From: Trichoplusia ni
Lineage: Eukaryota > Arthropoda > Insecta > Lepidoptera > Noctuidae
DNA length: 64,000 nucleotides
NCBI RefSeq assembly: GCF_003590095.1
Contig: NC_039491.1
Span: forward strand, 7,316,001-7,380,000
Reading direction: 5' to 3'
Shown here piece after piece: positions 47,691 to 61,010 of the stretch. The position numbers and the translations under genes are program-made. The stretch's first letter is position 1, and each line of letters opens with the position of its first letter. The notes below the pieces were generated by a model. The model saw nothing but the letters and a program-made list of their open reading frames with translations. It was not told the origin of the DNA and searched no databases.

Positions 47691-50150
47691 CTTCACTTTA
47701 TAATGTATTGGTAGGCCCTCAGAATTGAAAATAACCCTCTATTGGCTATCTGTTGAATGTTGTAACTATGTGCCAGATTTGATACGGCACTTAAGCTTTT
47801 CATTTTATATTCTTCGTGTAAAACCACTATTATTAATACGATAAAATCTGTATTACACCGTGAAAAAGTTTGTTCAATTTCCATTTATTTCTAATGTTTT
47901 TTGGTATGTGGAGTAAACACGCATTTCACACATTTTGTGCTTCGAATCTAAATTAAAGCGATAACTGCTTTTTTATTCATTTGAAGTTGATTTAAAATTG
48001 TGACCAATCAATCGAATGAAGAGACAGCCCAGGTTTTAAATTATGTCTAGGCGAAAAAAGACTTGTTGATAAACTTCCGTATAAAATTTGCTGGAATATG
48101 ATAAAGTGTGGATCTATTCCGCGTCGTCACACTGAAAGCGACTCACAAACGAGCGTCAAAATGTTTAAATGACCTTAATACGTGACCTACTCGGTCAAGG
48201 TCATGAGATTCGATTAAGCGATCTTATTTAATATTCTTGAACCACTCTAACAAGACACATTAATTTTAGTTTCTAATCTTATGCTACTACAATTTACGGT
48301 GTTTTTGAGTTGTTATAGATAGTTTGTAGTATTATTTAAAAAAGAAATTGTTTTGGCTGAATTTCTGGGATATTCTGGATGATCTACACTTGCTTATAAA
48401 ACAATATCGTTGCAAAATTAACCCTTATTGCTTTGACACAAAAATGTTGAAGGGTCAGTCCCCACTGACATACCAGCGGCACACAGTAGCTGGAAGGCTT
48501 CGGGACGCCCTGCGGCTTTTCTCTAATCTTTTTACTCACGTAGATTAGATTCAAAATCGTTTGTCATTTTTAATTGTGACGCATATAGACGCTACCGGCC
48601 CCTGCTCTTGTTATACAAAAACATATAGGTTACAAATATTGGAAAGTCTCTTTCATATAAAATAAAACAAATGAAGATTTTATTACATTGTATGCCAGTA
48701 TCATCGCGTTTAGTGGCCGTAACATTATCTGATTCTGTTATTCTCTCTATGCATATACTTAAAATGGAACACATAAACAGTATTTTATGGCTTCTCTCAC
48801 TCTAGAGTCGCAGTTACGACAGTCAACACGTAATTACGACCAAATCTTAATCTGTGAAGTTGTTAGTACAGATTTTATGACGTAATTTGAATATGTTGTG
48901 CAACTCTATTCTGTTACTGATTATAAAGTATACATATAGTTTGTTTCCTTTGAATTAAAACAATGTGACAGCGATATATTAAAACAAGATCATTTAATGT
49001 TAAAAAAAACTATTGTAATATAAAGGTATATTTTCATGTTATGTAAAGCTTTCTTATAGATTTTCTGCATTTCTTTCACTACTTCTTACTTCTGCTTCAA
49101 ATCGTTAACATCTTCCACATTTACTGATTGAAACTTGGTTTGTATGTAATTCTTTAAAGTTTATTAGAGTCTACCGAGCGTCATAGCGCCCGCCCTCGCA
49201 TGTAGCACCATTACGTTCACAATCCACTCACCGTACATTTGATTGTGATTGATTTACCATTTTCACGACACGAGTATTTTTTTTTATTCAGAATCAGCTA
49301 ATGGATTCAAGTTAGCACGCCACGTTTCGCGATCCATCTTCGAATGCCAGTGACTTTGATCATTTGATTAGCCTGTTCATTGGGCATAGATTTTCTTAAA
49401 GAACCGCTCGTGGCAATGTCGCTTTATAAGGGAAATAATGTAGAGTGCAGTTCTTATGATTGCTTTTCCTTAATGTTTGCCGTCACAGATCACATAAGTT
49501 TTAAGTACATTTTTATGGAAATGTTTGTAAGGGACTTGATTATATCTGGCAGTGAGGCAGTCTACATACTTATATTGCTGTAGAGCAACTTTCTTATGCT
49601 CTCTCTTCTGCTTACCTTTACAAGTAACGCAGGTTTGATAATCACTCAACGTCGTACACACGTCTAGGTGAAGATTTTACAAAGGAATCTCACTGAAACG
49701 CTATCGTACATTGAAATTTCAAAGCATGGATTGTAAAAATATCTGGGAGCAAGTATATTCTAAAAAGGAATCAATATCTCCAGCGCTCTGCATTTGAATG
49801 ACGTAACGCCATCATTGGGGGCTCTAAATGTATTGACGATATATTCTCTTTAGGTAAAATTAAATATCCAACCACAACGTTTACCATTTGTTTTTGTCGA
49901 ATGTTTGAGGTTTCATTATCGATTCGCGTGTTGCTTTATAATATGTTGTACGAGTATCTCGCTGTGTAATTTAATTACATTGTTAGATTTTGTACTAAAA
50001 TACTAGCCCTTTTTTATTCAGCTTGTATATGTAATTGTTATCGTTACCACGTTCAAATAGTTTTTGTACTTAATAATAACTGTCGGGATACTTCAAAATA
50101 TTTTAATGTATGATACATATTTTGTTATTAGTTGTTTTTGTCTTGAAAAA

Positions 50151-50207
50151 CCGGTTGGACTGGTAGCCGACCCCAACATAGTTGGGAAAAGGCTAGGCCA
50201 ATGATGA
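50151..50207 (+). repeat. 3' tail of a lepidopteran non-LTR element
   Basis: The phrase AGCCGACCCCAACATAGTTG followed by GGAAAAGGCTAGGCCAATGATGA is one I recognise as a very common lepidopteran repeat tail. It is 5'-truncated, leaving only the last few dozen bases, which is usual for LINE insertions. Confidence 0.75.
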
Positions 50208-52170
50208 AAATTATGTCTTGAATTTATTTGAAGCTTTTTAAATGAAGATTAAAGTCTCTGTCATATTTACAATGAAGGTAATAATATTAGGAGCCGAAAA
50301 ACAGGATTAAGAACTGACAAAGTCAATAAATCTCAAAGTGTTTTGACATTTGGCGGCCTACCGCTTTTCAAAATAAGAATTGTGGAAATGGCAAAGGTTC
50401 ACTATATAATGCGTGAAGGTTCGTCTCGTTTCCATAACTTTGTAAACACCCAAGGAAAGAGTTGAAAAGCTATAGTGTATATTAGAATATTGACTTACAA
50501 TACAATTCTAAGAATACACCCTAACTGTATTTTAGCCAAGTCTTGAAAAGTAAGAGCACCCTTCAATCTCAGCTCGTTGTACAAATTGAAGGACGGACGA
50601 ATTTCTCAGGAAATAAATACACAGATAATCGGAAAACAATTCTTTGGTGGAATTCTTGTTAACGTGACGACAATGGGACAGCTATAAGTTTATCCTTAAA
50701 CCTATCACACAACTCGTAGACAGGAACTAATGTCATGAACAAATTCTTTGGAAGAAATGTTATTCCAATTTAGTTGAACATAGGAGCATTTTGTTATGGG
50801 AGCGGTCGAGTTATAAAACGAGCCACCTTGTCTAGTGACGTCTCTACAATCGTTAACACTGATTAAATCGGTCATATTGTATATAGCAATAACAATACTG
50901 AGACACATACCAAAAAAAACTGTAATTTCCATAAATTTTGACTTTTTCTCATCGTCAACGATCGAAGAATTTTTGACAATTTATTTTCGGCCCGTTCTTT
51001 CTTTACACTTTTTTGCTCTAACTGAAATTCAAAACCTAAAATTACGTTAGCTCTATAATTACATTATCAAATTACGTAAGCTACAAGTTAATCTAAAAGT
51101 CACAGATAATAAGAACACTTCAAGCTATAAAATTAATCATTTTAGTTTTATAATATCACCGTAATAAGTAACATTTTCTTGTTACCCTACACCGTTGGTA
51201 TCGACTAATTAATTAATCTCCACGCTACCGTTAACGCTGTAAACGATACGCAATTTTAATGGTGCTAGTAATTTTGTTTAATTAACACCGGAATACCTAT
51301 AATGCCATAGGAATCTAAATTACCTGGTAATCAAAGAATGTTATCAGTATTGTAATCTTTCGAACAAAAAATGATTGATGATTGTTTAAGGTTGAAACTT
51401 TATTGTGTTTTATTTAAAATTTGCGAAAAGCAGTATGTGTGTTATAGCTAATTTTATTTTATTTGGTTGGCCAAGCGAGATATCGTCGTCGCTTTGAAAG
51501 ACAGGAGAAGTAACGAAGCAAATTATTATATACAATTTATTTTATCTACCGACTTGCTGATCCAGCTAACTGAAAACACTTTTGTATTGTGCTAAATAGC
51601 GTTATTATATGATGCAAAGAAGTAAAGGAAAAACAGAATTATGTGATATAAAATACGATTTTATACGTTGGACATAGCACTCGATCATCGCACAGACAGT
51701 ACAGTCAACATCAAAAGTAAATTTAAATTTTAGTGATTCATCAATCACTTTTGGATATTATTTTTGTCAGAAAATACAAAGGAATGCAGGTATTAAAAAT
51801 TAACTAATATAAACTACGTTTTAAAATGGATTTGCTTTAATATGGATTTCTGTTAGTGATTGTACCTTAATTTTAGTGTTCATAATTTATTCAATGTTAT
51901 CATTCAGGTCACCCGCCACCAATTTGATATTTTCCCAATTTATTGGTAAATTTCGTTTAGATAATTAAGTTTGTTGACTATAAAAGTACCTATTATACTC
52001 GTACTAGCTAGGTGAAATGTCGTCCTTGTTGAATTTGGTTTCCATGACAAAGCAGCATTTTTAATGCGACACGATACTTGGCATATTTTATTAACAATAA
52101 AAGTAAAAACTACGGTCTGAAAGACACTATCCACTTTACTAATAATAATATATTTTCTTTTATTTTTCAG

Positions 52171-52302
52171 GTACGACCTCAACAGAATATCGAGTGGCAC
52201 TAGAAATGTGTTTCAATAAGTATCTCATAAAGCTGGCGGACTACTTCAGATTGTACTCTGACACATCTCGTTAATACCAGTGTGAATATAAAAACATTCA
52301 AA
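52171..52302 (+). other. ace-2: ace-2 5' UTR part of the first coding exon
   Basis: A pyrimidine-rich tract ending TTTTTCAG (52163-52170) marks a splice acceptor, so the leader must begin in at least one exon further upstream. The 132-base UTR contains an upstream ORF (52206-52274). An in-frame TAA at 52228-52230 separates the leader from the enzyme's frame, fixing the enzyme start downstream. Confidence 0.7.
52206..52274 (+). CDS. Upstream ORF in the ace-2 leader (22 codons)
   Basis: ATG at 52206, TAA at 52272-52274, ending 28 bases before the enzyme's ATG and in a different frame. The peptide would be 22 residues, MCFNKYLIKLADYFRLYSDT followed by two more. The frame stays open back to the acceptor at 52170, so a longer version could begin in the previous exon. 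Upstream ORFs of this size commonly lower translation of the main frame; whether this one does is unknown, and the peptide itself may have no role. Confidence 0.45.
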   Translation: MCFNKYLIKLADYFRLYSDTSR

Positions 52303-53488
52303 ATGATCAGCAACACGAAGATTGTGTTCACCAAACTCCTGCTGTGGTACTTCGTGTCTGGTGCGTGGGGACGGTCGTGGGCGAATCATCACGACACAAC
52401 GACATCTACCACTCAGACCACGCCAACCACCAGCCCGGCGCCAAAGAACTTCCACAATGACCCGCTCATCGTCGAGACTAAGAGCGGCCTCGTCAAAGGT
52501 TATGCGAAAACAGTTATGGGCCGAGAGGTACACATTTTCACAGGCATACCGTTTGCCAAGCCACCTCTAGGACCGTTAAGATTCCGCAAACCGGTACCCA
52601 TCGATCCATGGCACGGAGTACTTGAAGCCACAGCGATGCCAAACAGCTGTTACCAAGAACGGTATGAATATTTCCCTGGGTTCGAAGGGGAAGAAATGTG
52701 GAATCCAAACACAAACATATCAGAGGACTGTCTGTATCTAAACATTTGGGTTCCTCAACACTTACGGGTACGCCATCATCAAGATAAACCTCTCGCGGAA
52801 AGGCCAAAAGTACCAATCCTTGTGTGGATTTACGGCGGAGGCTACATGAGTGGTACGGCAACACTCGACCTATATAAAGCGGACATAATGGCTTCTTCCA
52901 GTGATGTTATAGTAGCATCCATGCAGTATAGAGTTGGTGCGTTTGGATTTTTATACTTGAATAAATATTTTTCACCGGGAAGCGAAGAAGCTCCGGGAAA
53001 TATGGGTTTATGGGATCAACAGCTTGCGATTCGTTGGATAAAGGATAATGCTCGTGCTTTTGGTGGGGATCCTGAGTTGATAACATTATTTGGAGAGTCA
53101 GCTGGTGGTGGAAGCGTAAGCCTTCACATGCTATCACCAGAGATGAAGGGCTTGTTCAAAAGAGGTATTCTGCAATCAGGGACATTGAATGCTCCATGGA
53201 GTTGGATGACGGGAGAACGGGCACAAGTCATTGGAACAGTTTTGGTTGATGATTGTAATTGTAACAGTAGTCTCCTAGCTGCGGACCCGAGCTTAGTAAT
53301 GGACTGCATGCGCGGAGTTGATGCCAAAACTATATCAGTACAGCAATGGAATTCTTATACCGGTATATTGGGATTCCCGTCAGCGCCGACAGTCGACGGC
53401 GTGTTTTTGCCCAAAGATCCCGACACAATGATGAAGGAAGGCAATTTTCATAATACCGAAGTACTTCTGGGAAGCAATCAAGACGAAG
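52303..53488 (+). CDS. ace-2: Acetylcholinesterase (fly type, ace-2), coding exon 1
   Basis: Hydrolyses acetylcholine at cholinergic synapses. Codes residues 1-395 and a third. ATG 52303 has A at -3 and follows an in-frame stop. Residues 1-23 form a signal peptide; a Thr/His-rich segment (to about residue 50) precedes the alpha/beta-hydrolase core. Visible landmarks: Cys116 and Cys143 (27 apart, as in the Torpedo C67-C94 disulfide), choline-site Trp133, oxyanion Gly178-Gly180, nucleophile Ser266 in GESAG, acyl-pocket Phe358, catalytic Glu395, and N-glycosylation sites at Asn138 and Asn321. Motifs ERYEYFPGF, MWNPNTN and NAPWSWMT match Drosophila Ace rather than the second insect enzyme, ace-1. 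All landmarks run exactly ten residues behind Drosophila precursor numbering. The exon ends within a Gly codon at donor GTAAGT (phase 1). Reading on into the intron meets a stop at 53572-53574. Confidence 0.97.
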
Positions 53489-54339
53489 GTAAGTTTTTGT
53501 TGTTCATGACATTATTTCTACAAGGGCTCTTAGAACCACGTCCGAGAGATGAGTCGCTACCATTATTGCCCTGAAATTAATTTGAGATTAAAACATCATT
53601 TTATATAGCCAGTTTTTAATATTAATAAGGAGAATATTGACTGAAAGTTTAAACATGTTAGTGCTGGAGTATTTTACACAAAGTAATAACACAGAGTGGT
53701 TTTCAACCTGTTTGTGACAAGTAAACAGAAGAATCGATTTATCTGATTGACATTAAAATTTTACTTTCGTGTAACAGAGCCTAGCATATTTGAAATCAAA
53801 TATTGATAGTAAATTGGCTTCATCAGTTTAAGTGAAAAGGATTTTCATGATAAAATATTTACATATTTTTTAATATTGTAATCTAAAGATTCCCTTGGCT
53901 ACTACAGATTAATTACAGATCAAATATGTTTATCTTTATATAACTGAATGGACACTCCACTAATGTAATTGTATTTGGTGGTTTTAGTAATTTTTAAATG
54001 GGATACTTGGAATTTATATGCCTCAGCCTATTTATCATAATTCGATCAAAGAATTAAATGAAAATCTTTTCACAAAGTTGGCAACTGGTCGTAATATATA
54101 CCATAATATATATACAACACCAAGTTAAGGAAACCGAAGATTTCGCGTGCCACAACCCTCACGTGTGACATTATGACTTTTATAAAAGTAGTAAAAATGT
54201 TTGTCATGTCTCTATAAATCGTATTCTGTATGACAGTTGACATGCCAGACACATTCAGAAAGCAAATGAGTAAAAAGCTTATTACGTACGACTTATCAAT
54301 ATTTGGTGTGGAGCGTGGAATCCGAGGTCGTTTGTATCT

Positions 54340-54545
54340 GCGAGTTCTTTACATCGGGTATGTAGTGGCGGGGCGACGCGCCTGCGCAAATCTATGTAGA
54401 CACAACAACAACACGCTGTGGGTTTTAGCCGTGCAGGTCGTACTACCAAGTACTACAGACTCGCCCACGTAGAGGCGCCGCCCGAGCCGCCCCCTGCCAC
54501 CCCCTACGTACTGTTGCCACGCACCCCCCGCTAGAGGAACGTCTC
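54340..54545. promoter_or_regulatory. CpG-rich islet in ace-2 intron 1
   Basis: The strongest GC block between the two genes' exons: CGACGCGCCTGCGCA, then C-runs of 3, 5, 5 and 6 on the plus strand around 54480-54530 (G-runs on the minus strand). The last run is too far from the others for a canonical quadruplex. It could be an intronic enhancer, an alternative ace-2 promoter or a minus-strand promoter. No protein is recognised in any frame. Confidence 0.3.
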
Positions 54546-55737
54546 CACGTTCAACTAAGGACAACTTACAGAAAATGAGATATTTTATTGCCACCTGGAG
54601 CTCTGTCTTAAACCAGTCGAACAAATCTCGAGACTTTTGTAAATTTGCTTTTTATTGGACTGCCTCCTTGCCTTTGCGGTTTCGGAGAATTTGTTTTGTT
54701 TTAAAGTGCACTTTATTTGAATTAACTCAATTAGCTTCAAGCTTCGGAAAAATTTATCTTGACATTCTTGGCAGCAAATTCATATAATACAAGATTAAGA
54801 AGAACTCAATATTAAAGACTAAGAATATTGTTATTATGTTCAACAATATAAATGTCTCATTAAATTTAATATCTGACAGTCCCCTGAAATATAATTACGC
54901 TATTAAACAAAGTGGAACATTACATTACATAAAGAAATAAAATGTGATCAAAAGTTTTACGAATACTACAATTACAAGGGAATTCCATTTACGAATAAAA
55001 TATCGTACTCTCTTATTTACTATTTCGTTGAATAATCGAAGGCTTGATCGAATAACAAACCTTGATTAATATTCAAATACCGACGATTTGCTTAAATGAT
55101 TCAAATAATGGAATTCGTGATAAGGTAAATACAGATAGTTAAGTTTATTCCACAAAATTCTTTACTACATTTATTTGGATAAAAAGTGCTAAATGAGGTT
55201 ATGTTAGCTGGTTTTCAGACGTGAATTCCGTTCACAAAGTGTGACTCCAAGAAAAACAAGCCTTTATTTACCTAGACTTGTATAACATTAGTATGACTGA
55301 CCTTGGAAAAGTCGTTCTTATTTTTTCATAATTTTGTTCAAAAATTCTAACGATTAAAAATATTCGTAACAAATAATTGACTCTTAAACATTTTGCATTT
55401 TTATGTTATATCTCAGAGAAATAAGGAAGAATTAAACGCAGGTACGGTTGGCACGTGTAGATTCTTACCCCTTCAAGAAAAAAAAACATGAAATAAGAAT
55501 CCTAGCAAGCAATTTTCCGTTCGTTATAAAGTCCGCCGAGAACAAGATAATTGGATTTCAACCGTGCATCTTGACTGAGCTCCGCTTTACTCGCACAGTT
55601 GACCAGCTTTAGTACACGCTCCTTTAAACAAAACTACATAGCATAAAAACTATAGAGCAAGGAAAATTTACTGATCTTATCACAGAATTTTTTATTAAGT
55701 ATGGAAAAACACTTGCCATAAAAAGTGTAGATTAAAA

Positions 55738-55781
55738 AAATGGAGGGAGGCCACTATCCAGCAGTAGGACAAAAAAAAAAT
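55738..55781 (+). repeat. RTE-like LINE 3' fragment
   Basis: GGAGGGAGGCCACTATCCAG followed by CAGTAGGAC and a run of A. It is a decayed form of the GGAGGCCTATGCCCAGCAGT phrase that ends many lepidopteran RTE-type elements. The A-run may be its tail. Confidence 0.6.
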
Positions 55782-58704
55782 GATTCAAGGAACAGAGAGG
55801 TTCAAAACAAGAAGAAAGGATAGTTAGGTAGGTTTGTGCGAGTAATACAAAGTTATGTAGGCCAACAAGAAAAGCCTTAAGCGTAATAAGAGTATTAAAC
55901 ACTCTTTTAACAATATCCAGCTGTAGAAGAGTTCACTGTTTTCTTATTTGGATTGCGTGTACTAAGACATTTTAAAACCGATCACGTATGAAGCCAGACT
56001 TGAACTTTGACGAACCCGTCTTATCAAAGCAAAAGATATAATAAAACATATTTCTTTCGCAACTTTCTTTTTCATATTTCTTCAAAGAAAATTACTTCGT
56101 ATTTATTTTGAAGCAGACTGACTAATCTCATTTTGCACTGGATTTAAAAACAATCAATTTGAAGTTCATTTGGGATTTGGAATTAAATTAATCAGAAGAG
56201 AAATTACCAAGATTTCTCTCCCTTACATTTCATTCCAGAGAGTGCCTCTCTTGTAAAGGAGCTTTTTCCTCTGCTTTGCCAATATATTCATACGAATCTT
56301 CATCCATCATAAGTTTAAACCCATGGAATATTTAATACCTTACTCGTCTCTGAGTATCACTGGGAGTGACTTGAGAACGTTTGAGTGCTTTTTGACTTAG
56401 TTACGACTCGATTTTACGATTTAGCTTGTCTTGATTCGTTGAATTTCGATCTCAATTTCAATGATACGGTTTAGCTGTATCGTTATTAGTGTAATATTGT
56501 TCGTTGATTAGCAGTCTTCAGTTCTTCAGAAAAATGTATGTCAAGTGTTGATACGTATCAATTTTAGAATACCAAAAAAAGGGATACTTTTTTGTTAATA
56601 ACTCTTAACAAAACCAAGTTTGGATTCTATGTAACATAGTTCTTGCAATATCGAACCGTCTGTTACAAAACTATTTACCTTTAGCAGTACTTGCTAGTTC
56701 AAATAATTGCGATCGATAGCAATGGTATTATTGCCCGCTGAAGTAGAATAAGTTCTCTTTACAACTGACTGCGATGGACTTTTCCGAGAAAAAGTAATGA
56801 AATTTAAGAGGAGCTTATAAGATGGTACTTGTGTTACTGATAGTGAAGGTTCTTTGAAAAGTATTTTTTAATATAATACGAAACGTATTGTGTGGTTTTG
56901 ATTTATAAAATGACTTTTAAATTTCCATGAATTATAAAAGTTTATAAAAACTGAAAAAAAAACATGTTTCGGCAAAAGGCATAAAAATCACATCTAAAAT
57001 CAAGTGAGAAACGTGTAAACACGGAAACATTTTCCATAAATTGCAAACCTATCCCAGCTTACTAAGCTAACACAGTAAAATATTCAAAGGCACATAAATC
57101 AGGGCAGAAAACGTGAAATCATATTTATCAAGTTCAAGGAAATGCAATGCACGATGTTATGCAATAGGGGCCGTATTTACTAACGTAGTCGCCTCGTATA
57201 CGAGTGCTAGGGATATTGCAACAGACACGTTTGAAGCCTTCAAAGGATTTTCTTGTATTTTCACCACTTGAATCCTAAAAGCTAGACTTTACGGATTCGA
57301 AAATAGTAAAATTGCATGAATATGAGTTCTGTTATGATGTTATATTTCCCATAGATATAATTTATTTGACATGCTGAAGATTTTGAATCAGTCCTTTTAA
57401 GATAGCGCTTTTGTCTGCAATATTTTTCATCTTTGCAGTTTTCGTATTGTTTCATATATATTCATCGAAAAATAGTGATTGACTAAATTAGTAAACGTTA
57501 CTTTGTAGACTTTTTAAAGAATAAATGTTTTTCGTTGAAAATGTAAAGAAAAAAGTTGGTTATGAAATTATTTGATTAGCTGAGGGAATGTGTGCAAATA
57601 TTTTCCTTTGAAATAAAAATTGTACAATAAGGCGTTTTCTAGAAACATTTCACCCTCGGTGCCCACTTCAACTTGACCTTGACCGTACAAACGTGGATTG
57701 CGAAGTTCCAATGTCACGAGCTCTAGGTATGAAATGGCGGCCATTTTTACGCGATTATAGCGTGTGTAATACATAAATCATATAATAACGCGATAAACGC
57801 TTAAAGTTAACTTGCTCAAGGTATTCGTCGACTTTTCTTAATTCTCATGACTTAATTTCCCCTCATATTGTTTGCTTTTCTTATGTAATTGTGGATATGA
57901 AAGCTTAAACGTGTATTTGTAACTCAATTTAGGGTAATTTTTGAATAAATTTAGGTGAAATTGGGAAGGTAAAATGTATCCTTGATTTGCATATTCGCTC
58001 GGTGTGGAAAGTTCGAAACAGGTATGTGTAAATTTGTAAAATTAAAAAGCAAAATTTTACGGGTATTATAACCGCTCATGTTTACGATTTATCAATAGGC
58101 TTAATGGTTTACAATATCAAATTATTTAGATAAGTACCTACCATTTTATCGGCAAATCAACTTCCAACATTTGAAAAGGCAATAAAAGCCTTGATTTTTT
58201 TACCTTTTCTACCTACTTCAATTTCTTTGACAAACTAAAGCGTTCAATTTGCGTTGGAAGGAATTAAGTAAACAGATTTCCTGTTCCTGGAATCCTAAGG
58301 GTATTTATCAAGAAAGAGACAGTACCCTTGACCCCTGAGAATATTCTTTGAAACCAATAAAATTTAAAAGAAAACAGAATCAAAAAAAAATTGAGAAAAT
58401 TTGTAACAAAACTGGACTGTATGAACTCTTTGAGAACTAACAGTAAATATTAAAGTAGAAATTCAAAAATCTCTCTCGTAAAATAAATATTAGTGATTTT
58501 ACTATAAACACAGTATTATTATAAATTCAAGAACCTTAATTTCAATGTTTGTTGTAAAAGAATGTTCTCAATTCGTTGAAAATATTTTACTATTCAGCTT
58601 ACATATTTTTTGCCTTTTTAAAGTATTTTTCTGTGCTTAAATCTCACCAACCAATATGTCTTTGAAGATCTTTTATAAAAAGATAATAACACAATACAAA
58701 AAGA

Positions 58705-58818
58705 GTCGGGATGAGAACACGGTGGCGAGATGACATTGATCGATCCGTACCGGATTGTTGTGAAACGGCTCAGAACACAATAACTTGGAATCAGTTCGGA
58801 AAACTTTTATTACATTGA
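58705..58818 (+). pseudogene. C-terminal fragment of an RTE-like LINE reverse transcriptase
   Basis: Reads VGMRTRWRDDIDRSVPDCCE and on through AQNTITWNQFGKLLLH to a TGA at 58816-58818. The RTRWRDDI block, then an AQ...W spacing, is the usual C-terminus of RTE-clade LINE polyproteins in Lepidoptera. No upstream reverse transcriptase or endonuclease domain remains, so this is a dead, 5'-truncated copy inside the intron. Confidence 0.7.
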
Positions 58819-61010
58819 GAGAACAGAAAAGAGTTTATTAAAAAATATGTTTTCTATACGGGAGGACTTTTTTTGTAAATCTGACCCCGCAAAAAACCTG
58901 GACTTCATAAGAGAACGCTAAAGATATCATGAAACTGAAAATGCAATACGGCCCATATTAACAATTTTGTTTTTTTTTAACAAAGTTAATTGGTTCGCCG
59001 TAATTCATTGTTTATCTAAAGGCATTTTTTTTTCATCGGTTCTTTTAAGACGTTTACGGGAAAAATGAGTATAAAGATTATAATATAATTCGAAGTAATA
59101 TCACATTTACCGAGAGTCTCTTTGGTACATCCTTAGCAACCCTATATCTCTTTTGGTCGAGTTACCTTTAATCTTTCGTCTCAACAACTTTTAACTTAGA
59201 AAGTGGCATGTACGAGTTTGGATTTCGTAGGTTTTTTACCCATTTACATATAGTAAGTAAAATCAAAGGTACCTTTTCTCAAAAATGATTCTTAAATTCG
59301 TAAACATAAATGAAAAGAAACAAGGACTTTTAAAAGGTATATTGTTCAATCTGAGAATGACTGCTCATTATAAAATGGTAATTACCTACAATGTGAAAAC
59401 CACTTACCCACTTGCCTTTGGTGTGAGATTGTAAACTCTACATGAGGTTTTCGACGTTGTATTGAGATTGCTAGGTGTAGATGACGTGTGGTTTTACAGC
59501 CACCACGCATTCAGCGGTACGTCCGAAATCACTTTGACGTTCAAAGGGATTTCGTATTGGATTTCCAATGGAATCTGTACTGGTAATAATATTTTGGGTA
59601 AAGGATTTTCGAGTATGGGAATTTAATTGAATAATAATATCAATAATAAATTAAAAGAGAAGCTACGTGATTCAAAATATTTTTTGGTTATCTGGATGTG
59701 GAGAAAAAGGCAAAAGCAAGTACAGAATCTTCGATATGTTTTAATGAAATAAGAGAAAATTGGGATCCTCATACCAACTCCCTATTTCGTTGAATCCAAT
59801 TGAAAAAACCAAACAAAACAACCGCTGCTACTCTAGTATACATAAAATGGCTAGAATTAAGGACATTAATCAGCAAGCTTAAACTCTGCGTGTCGCTAAT
59901 TTCACGCTAATCAGGTCACATTTCCGAACGACATCCTCGTTCTGAAACTTGGAATGTCTGTAAGCGGTGTCGATAGAATGAAAAACAATAAGAGTTTTTT
60001 TGCTTTTTTTGTTTAAATACTTTTGGAATAAAGGTTTTTTTATTTTGATTTTTGTGCCGTAATTCATTTGTAATTTATTGTAGGTACACGAAATTTACAA
60101 AAATTATTTAAGGTCCGTGGTAATAAATAATAAATAAATAGGTTTTGTACGTAGTCTGAATAAGAGAAAAAAGTATGTAAATAAAAAATGGGTATGTTTA
60201 TTTAAATACCAAAAAAAAAATGTACAGTATTAAGGTTAAATCAGGGATATGTTATGTCATTTTAACATAACAACTAGGATTCTCAATATGAAGTCATCAT
60301 TACAATAAGTCAAGTCAATGACCTATCACCCCGAAAACAAAAACGTAGCGAAACTCTATTCAAAACAATGACTAATTCACATAACAAGCTCCTTGTATTT
60401 TCGTTTATCAGTAACAAGGTTTTCCGGTTTGTTGGCTTTCCTCTGTAGTTCGGCATAGTTCGTTAGTTCCTCCGACACTGTGATAACCTTATTTCGCTGT
60501 TTATTAGTTTCTGGCGACGTTGTCTTGATTCTAATATTATTATTCGTCGTCACTTACATATCGACCCATTTTTAATTGACGTGACCCAAGGCCCTGCAAT
60601 CATCGCTCATTGAAAATTCAAAAGGCTTTGTTTAGTCGCTTTAGAATGAAAGGCTTTTGCGTCAGTATAACGATCTTTTATCTTCAAGGGTGGTAGATTT
60701 ATAGGGTACATAATAATGGTAATTGTTACACAATTAAAATGTTCAATGTTTTTCAATTTGGGTGATGGTAAAATTTGATGAAAACAAAAATTTGGCAATT
60801 AATTTAAAAGTTTTCATCATCAATTAAAATTTATGCATTGCACAATTATAATTTTAGCAATGAAAATTTATCATTCAAATAAACAGCAAAAAACGATATA
60901 ATTTGTCAAAAAGAACAAATCACAACATTTAGAGGGCATAATAAAAACATTCTATAGGAATTACCTGCATAGTATCCAAAATTACAACTAACTAGGCAGA
61001 AAAAAAAAAA

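Larger units (their letters stand above)
44312..52170. other. Non-coding DNA upstream of the ace-2 exon
   Basis: AT-rich; either intergenic or the leader intron of ace-2. It includes a CpG-rich patch at 47463-47600, the third family-X fragment at 47661-47690 and a repeat tail at 50151-50207. A 110-codon Lys- and Phe-rich frame at 44573-44905 looks like chance. No gene is supported. Confidence 0.5.

Noticed and set aside
52282..52302. Seven-codon upstream extension of the ace-2 frame beginning at GTG
   Set aside because: The codon at 52282 is GTG; the first ATG in frame after the stop at 52228-52230 is 52303, has a good context and begins a signal peptide.
53489..53574. Read-through of ace-2 exon 1 into the intron giving a short C-terminus
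   Set aside because: The donor GTAAGT at 53489 is strong and the next exon restores conserved sequence; a retained intron would lose the catalytic His. No evidence that it is used.
54480..54530. G-quadruplex on the minus strand from C-runs
   Set aside because: The fourth run is about 19 bases from the third, beyond the canonical loop limit.
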